A DNA stretch of 64,000 nucleotides from Acidobacteria bacterium Ga0074141. Lineage in GTDB: Bacteria > Acidobacteriota > Blastocatellia > Pyrinomonadales > Pyrinomonadaceae. Shown piece by piece: positions 47,007 to 55,326 of this stretch. Both the position numbers and the translations under genes were made by a program. The notes below the pieces were generated by a model, which did not search any database, was not told the DNA's origin, and saw only the letters and a list, made by a program, of their open reading frames with translations. The stretch's first letter is position 1. Each line of letters starts with the position of its first letter. The stretch spans positions 780,157-844,156 of the forward strand of contig LNDP01000023.1 of assembly GCA_001464665.1 (NCBI GenBank), written 5' to 3'.

Positions 47007-48640
47007 TGGACGAACGGCGTATTCCAAGCCACTTGGCTTCGTAGGCGCATTAGTGTGCGTTCGAGGCCGATGACCTCAAAGACGGAGAGCATTGATGGGC
47101 CGACGGCGACTCCTGTTAGGAGTGTGCGGGCGCCGTTCATGATGACGCCGAGCTTGGTGCCTTTTTCTTCGGTGAAGGCTTTGACGATGGTTTCGATGTT
47201 GGGTTCATCGAATGGCAGAGAACCACCCCGTCCGCTCGAAGCAGCGTCCACCCCTCCTTCGTAAGGAGGGGAGCTTGAGGCAAACTCGGCCTCGAAGCGG
47301 TCGGCGAGTTCCGGCATCCATTCTTTTAGGTCGGGAAACTTGGTCAGGTTTTTGGCGATGGCTGCGGGGTCGAAATCGAAATCTTCGCTGAAATACGCGC
47401 GGCCCTGTGCCGAGAAATCCTTGAGCGTAAAGAACCGCTGGCGGATCAGATCCACGGTGTAAAGGAACCAAGCGCTCGAATCGAGCGGTGCGTTTGCCGA
47501 ATAGCTTTTAGCTATTAGCTCTAAGCCGTTAGCCGGTTCCGGAATATCGTCGGCATATTCGTCCTTCCAGAGCTTGTTCGCTTTCAGCTCTGCCTTGACG
47601 AGCGGGTAGAGGCCGTCGAGCGGCATCGTGCGGATGTATTCGGCGTTCATCCAGATGGCCTTGTCGTCGGTCCATTTGCGGGGGTCGTCGGGGTGAAAAT
47701 TAAAGACCGCGTTCGAGCGGTGAATGCCCTCGAGCGAAAATTTCTCGATGAGTTCTTCCAGCGAATAGATCTCCTTTTCCTCGCTGGCGGACCAACCGAG
47801 AAGAGCGAGAAAATTTCGAAAAGCGGCGGCGATGAAACCCGCGTCGCGATAAGTGGTCATCGAGACAACCTCGCCGTGTTTGCGCTTTGAGAGCTTGCCC
47901 TTGTTCGGCGCCATTATCAGCGGCAGGTGGGCAAAGGTCGGCGGTGGGACGCCGAGAGATTCGTAGATCAAGACCTGTTTATGCGTGTTCGTCAGGTGGT
48001 CTTGCCCGCGGATGACGTGCGTTATCTCCATCTCGATGTCGTCGCAGACCACCGCGAGGTTGTAGAGCGGATGCCCGTCCGAGCGGAGCAGGACAAGGTC
48101 TTCCGTGTCCGCATAGTCGCGTTCCTGAAGGCCGTAAACCTGGTCTTCGAACGCCGTCTTGCCGTCGGCTGCAACCTTTAGCCGAATGGCGAAGGGCTCG
48201 CCGGCAACGGCTCGGGCGTCGCTTTCTTCCTGCGAAAGATCGCGATAGGGATTATCGCGCATGTTCTTGTCGCCGCCCTGCTCGCGGGCACGCTGCTTTA
48301 TCGCATCTTTTACGTTCGCGTCGGTGGGAGCTTCTTTCGGCGTAAAGTCGCGATACGCCTTGCCTTCTTCCAATAATCTCAGCGCGGTCGCTCGGTGCTT
48401 GTCGGCATTGTTTGACTGAAAAACGATCTCTTCGTCCGGTGCAAAGCCGAGCCACTCAAGCCCTTCAAGGATCGAACGGGTCGATTCCTCGGTCGAGCGG
48501 GCGAGGTCGGTGTCCTCGATCCTTAGAAGGAACGTGCCGCCGGTGTTGCGAGCGTAAAGATAGTTGAAAAGTGCGGTCCTTGCGGAACCGATATGAAGAT
48601 AACCCGTTGGCGAAGGGGCAAAACGAACTCTAACATTCAT
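47003..48640 (-). CDS. gltX: Glutamyl-tRNA synthetase, with two repeat-derived insertions
   Basis: The enzyme charges tRNA-Glu. It has 545 residues, longer than the usual 470-500. The HIGH motif is in SPTGYLHIGSARTALFN and the KMSKS-type loop is in NKGKLSKRKHGEV. ATG 48640 gives the normal MNVRVRFAPSPTG start. Two insertions are visible: residues about 370-380 (ANGLELIAKSYS), encoded by five heptamers, and about 455-476 (SSSPPYEGG...GRGGSLP), encoded by a palindromic repeat. Both sit in surface loops of the C-terminal half. The gene heads a chain of overlapping genes. Confidence 0.95.
   Translation of the reverse strand: MNVRVRFAPSPTGYLHIGSARTALFNYLYARNTGGTFLLRIEDTDLARSTEESTRSILEGLEWLGFAPDEEIVFQSNNADKHRATALRLLEEGKAYRDFTPKEAPTDANVKDAIKQRAREQGGDKNMRDNPYRDLSQEESDARAVAGEPFAIRLKVAADGKTAFEDQVYGLQERDYADTEDLVLLRSDGHPLYNLAVVCDDIEMEITHVIRGQDHLTNTHKQVLIYESLGVPPPTFAHLPLIMAPNKGKLSKRKHGEVVSMTTYRDAGFIAAAFRNFLALLGWSASEEKEIYSLEELIEKFSLEGIHRSNAVFNFHPDDPRKWTDDKAIWMNAEYIRTMPLDGLYPLVKAELKANKLWKDEYADDIPEPANGLELIAKSYSANAPLDSSAWFLYTVDLIRQRFFTLKDFSAQGRAYFSEDFDFDPAAIAKNLTKFPDLKEWMPELADRFEAEFASSSPPYEGGVDAASSGRGGSLPFDEPNIETIVKAFTEEKGTKLGVIMNGARTLLTGVAVGPSMLSVFEVIGLERTLMRLRSQVAWNTPFVQ
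47214..47281. repeat. Palindromic repeat inserted in frame in gltX
   Basis: CCCCTCCTT-CGT-AAGGAGGGG (47251-47271) is a perfect hairpin within a larger GC-rich element that starts with AACCACCCCGTC. The element adds about 22 codons to gltX with no frameshift. Its sequence resembles a dispersed repeat type I recall from other bacterial genomes. Confidence 0.75.
47499..47533. repeat. Period-7 array of NNNNAGC units inside gltX
   Basis: Five heptamers (TTTTAGC, TATTAGC, TCTAAGC and two more) occupy 35 bases and encode ANGLELIAKSY on the minus strand. The same number of units and length is seen at 36314-36348. Confidence 0.85.
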
Positions 48641-48721
48641 AATAAATAATGGCCGGTCGACAAAGGCCCGCGGCAGAAAGTTCTGACCACTGACCCCTGA
48701 CAACCGGCCTCAAGAATTTTA

Positions 48722-48812
48722 TGGCGGAGACGACAGGATTCGAACCTGTGGTACCGGGTTAGGGTACAACGATTTAGCAAACCGCCGCTTTCAGCCACTC
48801 AGCCACGTCTCC
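48722..48812 (-). tRNA. tRNA-Ser (GCU anticodon)
   Basis: The 91-base tRNA includes an encoded CCA end. Acceptor stem GGAGACG/CGTCTCC, discriminator G, D-loop GGCTGAGTGGCTGAAAGC, anticodon loop TTTGCTAAA with anticodon GCT (reads AGC/AGU), a long variable arm as expected for serine, and T-loop GGTTCGAATCC. The promoter is upstream at 48838-48865. Confidence 0.97.
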
Positions 48813-48837
48813 GCATGGATGCTGAAAAGCAAAGTCA

Positions 48838-48865
48838 ATTCTAGCCCAAGGGCAAACTTTGTCAA
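48838..48865 (-). promoter_or_regulatory. Promoter of the tRNA-Ser gene
   Basis: On the minus strand TTGACA (48860-48865), a 16-base spacer and TAGAAT (48838-48843) predict a start about 20 bases before the mature tRNA. Confidence 0.8.
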
Positions 48866-48906
48866 GCTTTCGGCATCATAGACCACGCAAATAGATTTAA
48901 TTTCGG

Positions 48907-48935
48907 CTTGACACTCAACTTAAATAGCTAGAAAA
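48907..48935 (+). promoter_or_regulatory. Weak promoter before the barrel protein gene
   Basis: TTGACA (48907-48912) is followed after 17 bases by GAAAAT (48930-48935). This gives a leader of about 80 bases before the ATG at 49022. The -10 is poor. Confidence 0.4.
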
Positions 48936-49021
48936 TACGGGGGTTGTAGTAGTTCGTCCGTTTTTCTCCGGTTCGATTTGTTCTCCCCGGTAATGTCCGA
49001 TCCTGGCGTTGAAGACCTTAT

Positions 49022-50761
49022 ATGGCTCAACTCTTTACAAAAGCGATAAATTCTCTGCTGCTTTTTGCATTGGCCATTGGCACGGCCGCGCCGGCAATTG
49101 CAGCGGAAGAAACGGCTGAGTTCGCCGGCACGTCGGTAAAGAGCAATCTGGGCCTGATCCGCGGAATCGTCCGCGATGAAGGCGGCAAGCCGATAGCGGA
49201 CGCGGTCGTTGCGATCTTTCGCCTCGGTACCTCAAAGCTGCTCCGGCAAGTTCGCTCGGCGTCTGACGGAAGCTACACACTTCGCATCATTCCCGGCAAA
49301 TACACCGTTCTTGCGGTCGCTCAGGGCTTTAACCCGGCTACCTTGCCGCAGGTTGAGATCGGACGGGCCTCTGAACAGGATTTCGGATTCAAGCTGGCTC
49401 GTGCCGGTAGCGGCAATACACTTCCCGAAAAAAAGCTCGACCGCTCGAACCCCAAGTGGGTCATTCGCTCTTCGCAGATGGGCCGCTCGATCTATCTGAA
49501 CACCGAAGGCGATGTTCCGTTGGACGAGGCTGCCGAGGCTGAGGTCGCTTCGCGTGACGATGGAGACGGATCGATCAACCTCAAACCCGGACAGACGATC
49601 GCCGAAACCTTTGCCGCATCGAGCGAGCGAGGCAATTATGTCGGCGTTAACGTTGCAACGCATATTGCGCTCAATGAGAAAACCGACCTGATCCTTGCGG
49701 GCCAGGCGGCGGCCGGAAGGAATGCACCGAAGCGGCTCGACACACAGCTTTCTTATCGCCCGAACGCGGAACACACTTTGCGGTTCGTGACGTCGTTTGG
49801 CGAACTCGGCACGTTGACCTCCGGCGAGCGCGAAGAATCGCTTGGGCAGTTCTCGTTTAGGGCCGTTGACGAATGGCGAATTCGCGAGGGCATCATTTTC
49901 GTTTACGGGGTCGATTATTCGCGGTTCACTGGTGCCAGCGACGATTTTGTAATCGCCCCGCGACTTGGCTTCCAGTACGACATCGACTCTAAAACACGTT
50001 TCCGCTCAGCTTTCACGACCCAGACCGACGAACGATCATGGGCACGTGAGATAGCCCTTGAGGATGCACAGATCTCGTTCCGCGAGCCCGCTTTCATTGA
50101 GGACGTAGTTGTCGAGGACGGCGAGGCGCTGATGAACAATTCACGGCGGCTTGAATTTGGGATCGAACGTGTTCTTGACAATCGCTCAAGCCTCGAGGCG
50201 ACCGCGTTTTTTGACGGAACGCTTGTCCGCGGTGTTCGCGTTATCGGGTTGCCGTTTGGAGCGGCCTCGATCGAAGGCAGCGACATCGCCGGCAATCAGC
50301 AAGGTAACGCCAGCGGCCTTCGCGTCGTTTATGCACGCCGGCTCAACGGCCGGATGAACCTGACGGGCGGCTATAGCTTCGGCAGCGGCCAGCGGCTTTC
50401 GGGCGAAGGCTTGCAAGATCCGGCATCGTTGTTTGAAGAATCCGTTTTCCACACGGTCTTTGGCCAGCTTGATACAGATATCCGGCCGGGCACCAACATC
50501 CGCACTATCTTCCGGCTCTCGCCGAACGCGACGGTTTTTGCCGTTGACCCATTCCGCGGCAGGCTTGCGATCTATGATCCGGGCCTCAGTTTTGTCGTTA
50601 CACAATCTCTTCCGACCCTCGGCCTTCCTTTCCGAGCCGAGGCGATATTGGACGCCCGCAACATCTTTGACCTTCAGAACACGGCCACAAGTTCGGAGGG
50701 AACCCTTAGCCTGAACTCGCAACGCCGCATGGTCCGGGGCAGTATCCTCGTGCGGTTTTAG
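49022..50761 (+). CDS. Outer-membrane beta-barrel protein with a carboxypeptidase-regulatory-like domain, no plug
   Basis: The 579-residue protein has a signal peptide (LLLFALAIGTAAPAIAAE), an Ig-like domain (GLIRGIVRDEGGKPIADAVV, about 43-125), then a beta-barrel with alternating strands and closing residues RMVRGSILVRF, aromatic-terminated for outer-membrane assembly. Unlike the 1097-residue receptor, no TonB plug sequence is visible and the barrel is only about 400 residues. It may be a plug-less relative or a different porin-like protein. It stands alone. Confidence 0.72.
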   Translation: MAQLFTKAINSLLLFALAIGTAAPAIAAEETAEFAGTSVKSNLGLIRGIVRDEGGKPIADAVVAIFRLGTSKLLRQVRSASDGSYTLRIIPGKYTVLAVAQGFNPATLPQVEIGRASEQDFGFKLARAGSGNTLPEKKLDRSNPKWVIRSSQMGRSIYLNTEGDVPLDEAAEAEVASRDDGDGSINLKPGQTIAETFAASSERGNYVGVNVATHIALNEKTDLILAGQAAAGRNAPKRLDTQLSYRPNAEHTLRFVTSFGELGTLTSGEREESLGQFSFRAVDEWRIREGIIFVYGVDYSRFTGASDDFVIAPRLGFQYDIDSKTRFRSAFTTQTDERSWAREIALEDAQISFREPAFIEDVVVEDGEALMNNSRRLEFGIERVLDNRSSLEATAFFDGTLVRGVRVIGLPFGAASIEGSDIAGNQQGNASGLRVVYARRLNGRMNLTGGYSFGSGQRLSGEGLQDPASLFEESVFHTVFGQLDTDIRPGTNIRTIFRLSPNATVFAVDPFRGRLAIYDPGLSFVVTQSLPTLGLPFRAEAILDARNIFDLQNTATSSEGTLSLNSQRRMVRGSILVRF

Positions 50762-51007
50762 CCGCTAGCCAAGTTCAATTTTATCAGTATTTTATCGGCC
50801 TTTTAGAAGCAGGCCGTGGTTCGACCGACTCCGAAATATTGGATTGAAAAGCAAAAAAATGGATGGCAAGAGGGCGTGCGACCCGGTTTCGTTTTTTACA
50901 CCGATGCTAACCCGTTTGTTTTCCTACTCTTAGTGGCGATTTGCTGAACGCGCAAGTTGGAATAAGAGTTGCCTTTTTATTTTCTTTAGCCAAAGCGTGG
51001 CTTCCCG

Positions 51008-53968
51008 ATGAAGCGAAGCATCTTCACAAGTTGGAGCCTGATATGGCTGCTCGCAACGATCTTTTTCGTCGCCGGCGGTGCACTCAACTTGTCTCAAAGG
51101 GCGACCCACCAACTTCCTCCGACCGACGGCGTATTGTGGGTAGAAAAAGCGGACGGCATTTACGCCGAACGCGTCGAACGCGGCTTTGCCGCCTCACGGG
51201 CGGGCATCTCGCCGGGCGATAAACTCCTTTCGATCAGTCTCGACGGTACAAATTTTGACGAAGTGGTCTCGGCCGCTGACGTCCCGATGTATCTGGAGGC
51301 CGCCGGTGTAGGCGGCAGCCTGACGTACTTTTTTGAAAAGCGGTCGTTTTCGTTCGCCGATAACCGCTACTTTGCGGACCTGCGAAATATTGACACTGTC
51401 ACCCGCTGGCCGGTTTCGCTCATCTTTTTGATAATCGTCGGCATTGTCTGGCTCGGTGTCGGGGTTTTCGTTCTCTTTAAGCAGGGCAGCCAGGCTCCGT
51501 TCATTCTGCATTTTGCGACCGTTTGTCTCGCGGCGTTTGTTTTTCACTTTTACAGCGCACTTGGTTTCGGGCAGGATTTTGACCTCGCGATCCAGATCAT
51601 CGACTGGCTTGCGTTCATCGCTTTTGCTCCGCTCTTTGTTCATTTTTGTCTGCGTTATCCGGTGCGGAGCGAGGTTTTTGACGAGGCTCGGTGGAAGACC
51701 ATCGCAACGTACGCTCCCGCGGCACTCATCGCGGCTGCGGTCATCGTTCTGACGTTTGCGCCTTTCGTACTTCCGACCGCAACGGCCGTGGGCCTCAATT
51801 CGGCGTTGGCTTCTTTCAAGGTTTTTCCGCTTCTCAACGCAATTCTGGTCGGCCACTTCGCTATCGGAGTAGCAATTGGTGCGGGCATTCTTCTTTGGCG
51901 ATTTTTGACGAGTACGCAGGCGGTCGTTCGCCAGCGGCTAAAATGGGCGATGTGGGGCACGATCGCGTCCGTCATCCCGATCATCGGCATTCAGCTGACT
52001 CGGCAGTTCATCTACCTGCCGGATGACATCATCACCTCGGCTCTTTCGACCCTTCCGCTTGCGCTAATTCCGCTTAGCTTTGGCCACTCGGTCGTACGTT
52101 ACCGGTTAATGGACGTCGATGTTGTTGTCCGCCGGGCTCTCGTCTATGCGATGACAACGCTTGCCATCGCGATGATGATCGGAGCGGTTGCTCTCGGACT
52201 GGTCTTTCTCGCGGTAGGCAACGACCTTTCAACGACCGAGATCACGCTTCGCGCCGTAATTGCGATCGTTGCGATGGCGGCGATAGTAATGCTGAGCGAG
52301 CCGCTCAAGAATTTTCTGCAAGAGCGGGCGAACCGTTTCTTTTACGGCGAGCGGTATGACCTTCGCCGCGGATTGCTCGACTTCGGCCGGACGCTTTCAG
52401 CCTCTACGGCGCTTGAGCCGCTTCTTGAATCGCTCTCGCATCGGCTGATCGAGGTGCTTGATGTTGAAAAGGTCGCGGTCTTCATCGAGAATGGCGAAGC
52501 TGCGGGCGGATACCGCGTCGGGCGGTCGATCGGCCTGACGGAAACCTATACCGTCCCTCGCGATTTCAAACAGATCATCCGTCAAAAGTCTGCCGCCAAG
52601 GGCATCGTCCGCGCGGACCAGATCGAGATCAACGACGACGATGCGGATACGACCAACGGCAATGGCGGCGGGTTGACCGGCGTCCGGCAGGAGCTTCATT
52701 ATTTCGTGCCGTGCGTCGTCGGCAGCAAGATGGTCGCCGTTATCGGCCTCGGCCGGGCGAAGGACGGCTCGCTGCTTTCTTCTGAAGACCTTGAGATCCT
52801 CAGGACGATCTCCGGCTATATCGCCGTTGCGATCGAAAACAGCCGGCTATATCAGGAGCAGAAGCAGCAGACGGCCGAGCTTGCACTGCTCAAAGAATTC
52901 AACGAGTCGATAGTCGAATCGGTCAACGTCGGCCTGCTCGCCGTTAATGAGGAAGGCCGCATCACCCGCTGCAACACGACCTTTGAGGAGATGATGAACC
53001 GGTCGCGATCGGAGGTCATCGGCAAGTGCGTGGACGACATCTTTGACCCGGCATTCGCGGCAAATCTCAACAGCATTCTCGGCAAGAGCCGCTGGCACCT
53101 GACCGAGATCCGCAACGCCTACAAGCTTCATGCCCGCGATGCCTCGGGCAATCCGCTGATCCTCAATGTTGCGGTTGCACCGCTCCGCTCCGTCTCAAGC
53201 GAGCAAACGGGCGGCATCATCGTGCTCGAAAATGTTTCGTCACGCGTCAAGCTTGAGGAATCGCTTCAGCAGAGCGAAAAGCTCTCAAGTATCGGCCTGC
53301 TCGCCGCCGGTGTTGCCCACGAGGTCAACACGCCGCTTACGGGCGTTTCAAGTTACACGCAGATGCTGCTCGGGATGATCCCCGAAACCGACCCGAAGCA
53401 CGAACTGCTGAAAAAGATGCACCGGCAGACCGAGCGGGCGGCGAACATCGTCGGCAACCTGCTCAATTTCTCGCGAACCGGAAGCGCGATCGAATGGAAC
53501 GAGGTCGATGTGAACAAGCTGATCGACGACACGCTCCAGTTGCTTGAGCCGCAGCTCCGCCGCTCGCAGATAGAGATAGTGAAACAATACGAGGAGCGGC
53601 CGCCGCTCGTCTCCGGAAACTCAGGGAAGCTCCAGCAGGTATTGACCAACTTGATCCTCAATGCACGCGATGCGATGGCTAAAGGCGGAACCATAACGCT
53701 GCGGACGATCCTTGACGGCGACCGCGTCCGCGTCGAGGTCGCAGATACCGGCGAAGGCATCTCCGAGGAAGATATCTCAAAGATCTTCGATCCTTTCTTT
53801 ACGACAAAAGCGGTTGGAAGTGGAACAGGGCTTGGGCTTGCCGTGACCTACGGCATCGTTCAGGAGCACGGCGGATCGATCGAGGCCAAAAGCCCGAATG
53901 GAAGCGGTGCTACCTTTATCCTGACATTGCCGCTCGGCTCGCCCGCTCAGCAGCGAATGGTCGGCTAA
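51008..53968 (+). CDS. Membrane sensor histidine kinase with PDZ-like, GAF and PAS domains
   Basis: The 986-residue protein has a first helix (SLIWLLATIFFVAGGALNL), a PDZ-like periplasmic domain (VERGFAASRAGISPGDKLLS, about 55-110), about eight further helices (140-430), a GAF domain (about 470-625), a PAS domain (640-760), then HisKA with the phospho-acceptor H771 in AGVAHEVNTPLTGVSSY and an ATPase domain (NLILNARDAM, DTGEGISEEDISKIFDPFF, GTGLGLAVTYGI). There is no receiver domain and no response regulator next to it, so its partner is encoded elsewhere. Its stop overlaps the convergent transporter gene by four bases. Confidence 0.93.
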   Translation: MKRSIFTSWSLIWLLATIFFVAGGALNLSQRATHQLPPTDGVLWVEKADGIYAERVERGFAASRAGISPGDKLLSISLDGTNFDEVVSAADVPMYLEAAGVGGSLTYFFEKRSFSFADNRYFADLRNIDTVTRWPVSLIFLIIVGIVWLGVGVFVLFKQGSQAPFILHFATVCLAAFVFHFYSALGFGQDFDLAIQIIDWLAFIAFAPLFVHFCLRYPVRSEVFDEARWKTIATYAPAALIAAAVIVLTFAPFVLPTATAVGLNSALASFKVFPLLNAILVGHFAIGVAIGAGILLWRFLTSTQAVVRQRLKWAMWGTIASVIPIIGIQLTRQFIYLPDDIITSALSTLPLALIPLSFGHSVVRYRLMDVDVVVRRALVYAMTTLAIAMMIGAVALGLVFLAVGNDLSTTEITLRAVIAIVAMAAIVMLSEPLKNFLQERANRFFYGERYDLRRGLLDFGRTLSASTALEPLLESLSHRLIEVLDVEKVAVFIENGEAAGGYRVGRSIGLTETYTVPRDFKQIIRQKSAAKGIVRADQIEINDDDADTTNGNGGGLTGVRQELHYFVPCVVGSKMVAVIGLGRAKDGSLLSSEDLEILRTISGYIAVAIENSRLYQEQKQQTAELALLKEFNESIVESVNVGLLAVNEEGRITRCNTTFEEMMNRSRSEVIGKCVDDIFDPAFAANLNSILGKSRWHLTEIRNAYKLHARDASGNPLILNVAVAPLRSVSSEQTGGIIVLENVSSRVKLEESLQQSEKLSSIGLLAAGVAHEVNTPLTGVSSYTQMLLGMIPETDPKHELLKKMHRQTERAANIVGNLLNFSRTGSAIEWNEVDVNKLIDDTLQLLEPQLRRSQIEIVKQYEERPPLVSGNSGKLQQVLTNLILNARDAMAKGGTITLRTILDGDRVRVEVADTGEGISEEDISKIFDPFFTTKAVGSGTGLGLAVTYGIVQEHGGSIEAKSPNGSGATFILTLPLGSPAQQRMVG

Positions 53969-55242
53969 GCGGCCGTCCGGTGCATCTCACGCCGCCCTCC
54001 CAGCAACCTCGAAAGATATAAAGCAGCAACCATCGCGAGGACCATTATCCCGCTCGCGGCCCAGAATGTTCGTGTCACCGAGGCATCGTCGATTGCGTTG
54101 AAGGCGTTGTTCAGCAGCAGGCCTCCGACAAACGGCCCGATCGCCCGTGCAAGACTCGCCCCCGACTGCATTATCCCGAGCATACTTCCCTGCTCGTCAT
54201 CTGACGAAAGCTTTGAAGCAAGGCTGGTGAGCGCCGGTGCGGCAAGCGCGTTCCCGATCGAAAGCACCGTGCAGACGCCCAAAAGATACGCGAGCCCGCC
54301 GGAGTTTGGGCCGAGAAACGGAAACGCAAAAAAGCTCGCCGCCATCAGAAGGCAGCCGATGATCGCGAGCTTTGCCTCGTGTATCCGCGAAGCCAGCGTG
54401 CCGAATATCACTCCTTGGCCGATGACCGCCATCACGCCGACGTAGGCAAAAAGATAGCCATTTTGCTCAGCGTTATAACCGTAGCGGTAGGCGGTGAAAA
54501 GCACGAACGCATAGGTCATCACGGAAAATGCCGTGATCAGCAGAAAATAAACAAGATTGATGGCGCCGAAGTCGCGCTTACCGAGCGCGGCAAACATCTC
54601 GGCAATGCGCCCGCCGGCGGGCTTTGCTGCGGCCAACTGCTTTACCGTTTCCGGAAGAACAAAATAGACCGCGATCGCGTTCGAAAGCGCAAGCACTGCA
54701 GCAACGTAGAACGGCACACTGACGCCGTATTTGCTTAAAACTCCAGCAAGTGCCGGACCGAGAATGAACCCAAGCCCAAACATCGCGCCGAAGATCCCCA
54801 TTCCCTTCGCCCGGTTTTCCCGCGAAGTGACATCGGCAATATAAGCTTGTGCTGTCGCGATATTGCCGCCCGTTATGCCGCCGATCACGCGGCCGAGGAA
54901 AACGAGCATCAGCGTACCCGCCGCACCGATGACGAAATAGCCGACCGCCGACCCCAGGATGCTAATGAATAGGATCGGCCGCCTGCCGTACTTGTCTGAA
55001 AGCCTGCCCAAAAGCGGCGAAAAGATGAACTGCATTATCGAATAGATACCGAGCAGAAGGCCGATCTCAAAGGGCGTGGCGTTAAAAGGTTCGGTGTTCG
55101 CGTAGAAAGGCAGGATCGGGATCACCATCCCAAAGCCGATAAGGTCAATGAAAACCGTTACATAAATAATAATAAGCGGTGCGGTAAAGAATCGCTCGTT
55201 GGGCACTTCTTCGGCCTTCTCGTTATTTTCCGGTTGGGACAT
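53965..55242 (-). CDS. MFS efflux transporter of the TetA/DHA1 type
   Basis: The 425-residue protein has twelve membrane helices. The N-terminal FIDLIGFGMVIPILPFYA and motif A (GRLSDKYGRRPILF) are characteristic of the DHA1 drug:proton antiporters, including TetA. GRVIGGITGGNIATAQAYIA and GAMFGLGFILGPALAGVL (motif C) are present. The substrate is not inferred; most members are multidrug or unassigned. It is divergent from the M61 peptidase gene. Confidence 0.92.
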   Translation of the reverse strand: MSQPENNEKAEEVPNERFFTAPLIIIYVTVFIDLIGFGMVIPILPFYANTEPFNATPFEIGLLLGIYSIMQFIFSPLLGRLSDKYGRRPILFISILGSAVGYFVIGAAGTLMLVFLGRVIGGITGGNIATAQAYIADVTSRENRAKGMGIFGAMFGLGFILGPALAGVLSKYGVSVPFYVAAVLALSNAIAVYFVLPETVKQLAAAKPAGGRIAEMFAALGKRDFGAINLVYFLLITAFSVMTYAFVLFTAYRYGYNAEQNGYLFAYVGVMAVIGQGVIFGTLASRIHEAKLAIIGCLLMAASFFAFPFLGPNSGGLAYLLGVCTVLSIGNALAAPALTSLASKLSSDDEQGSMLGIMQSGASLARAIGPFVGGLLLNNAFNAIDDASVTRTFWAASGIMVLAMVAALYLSRLLGGRREMHRTAA

Positions 55243-55326
55243 CTACGGATGAAATTTTAGCAAACCGCGCGAACATAGTAGAATCGAAACCATACAAGCC
55301 TAAGGCTAGAGAGAGTTTATTTGATA

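Noticed and set aside
53965-53968. Four-base overlap of convergent genes as a possible antisense regulatory element
   Set aside because: Such short convergent overlaps are common, and no extra structure is visible there.
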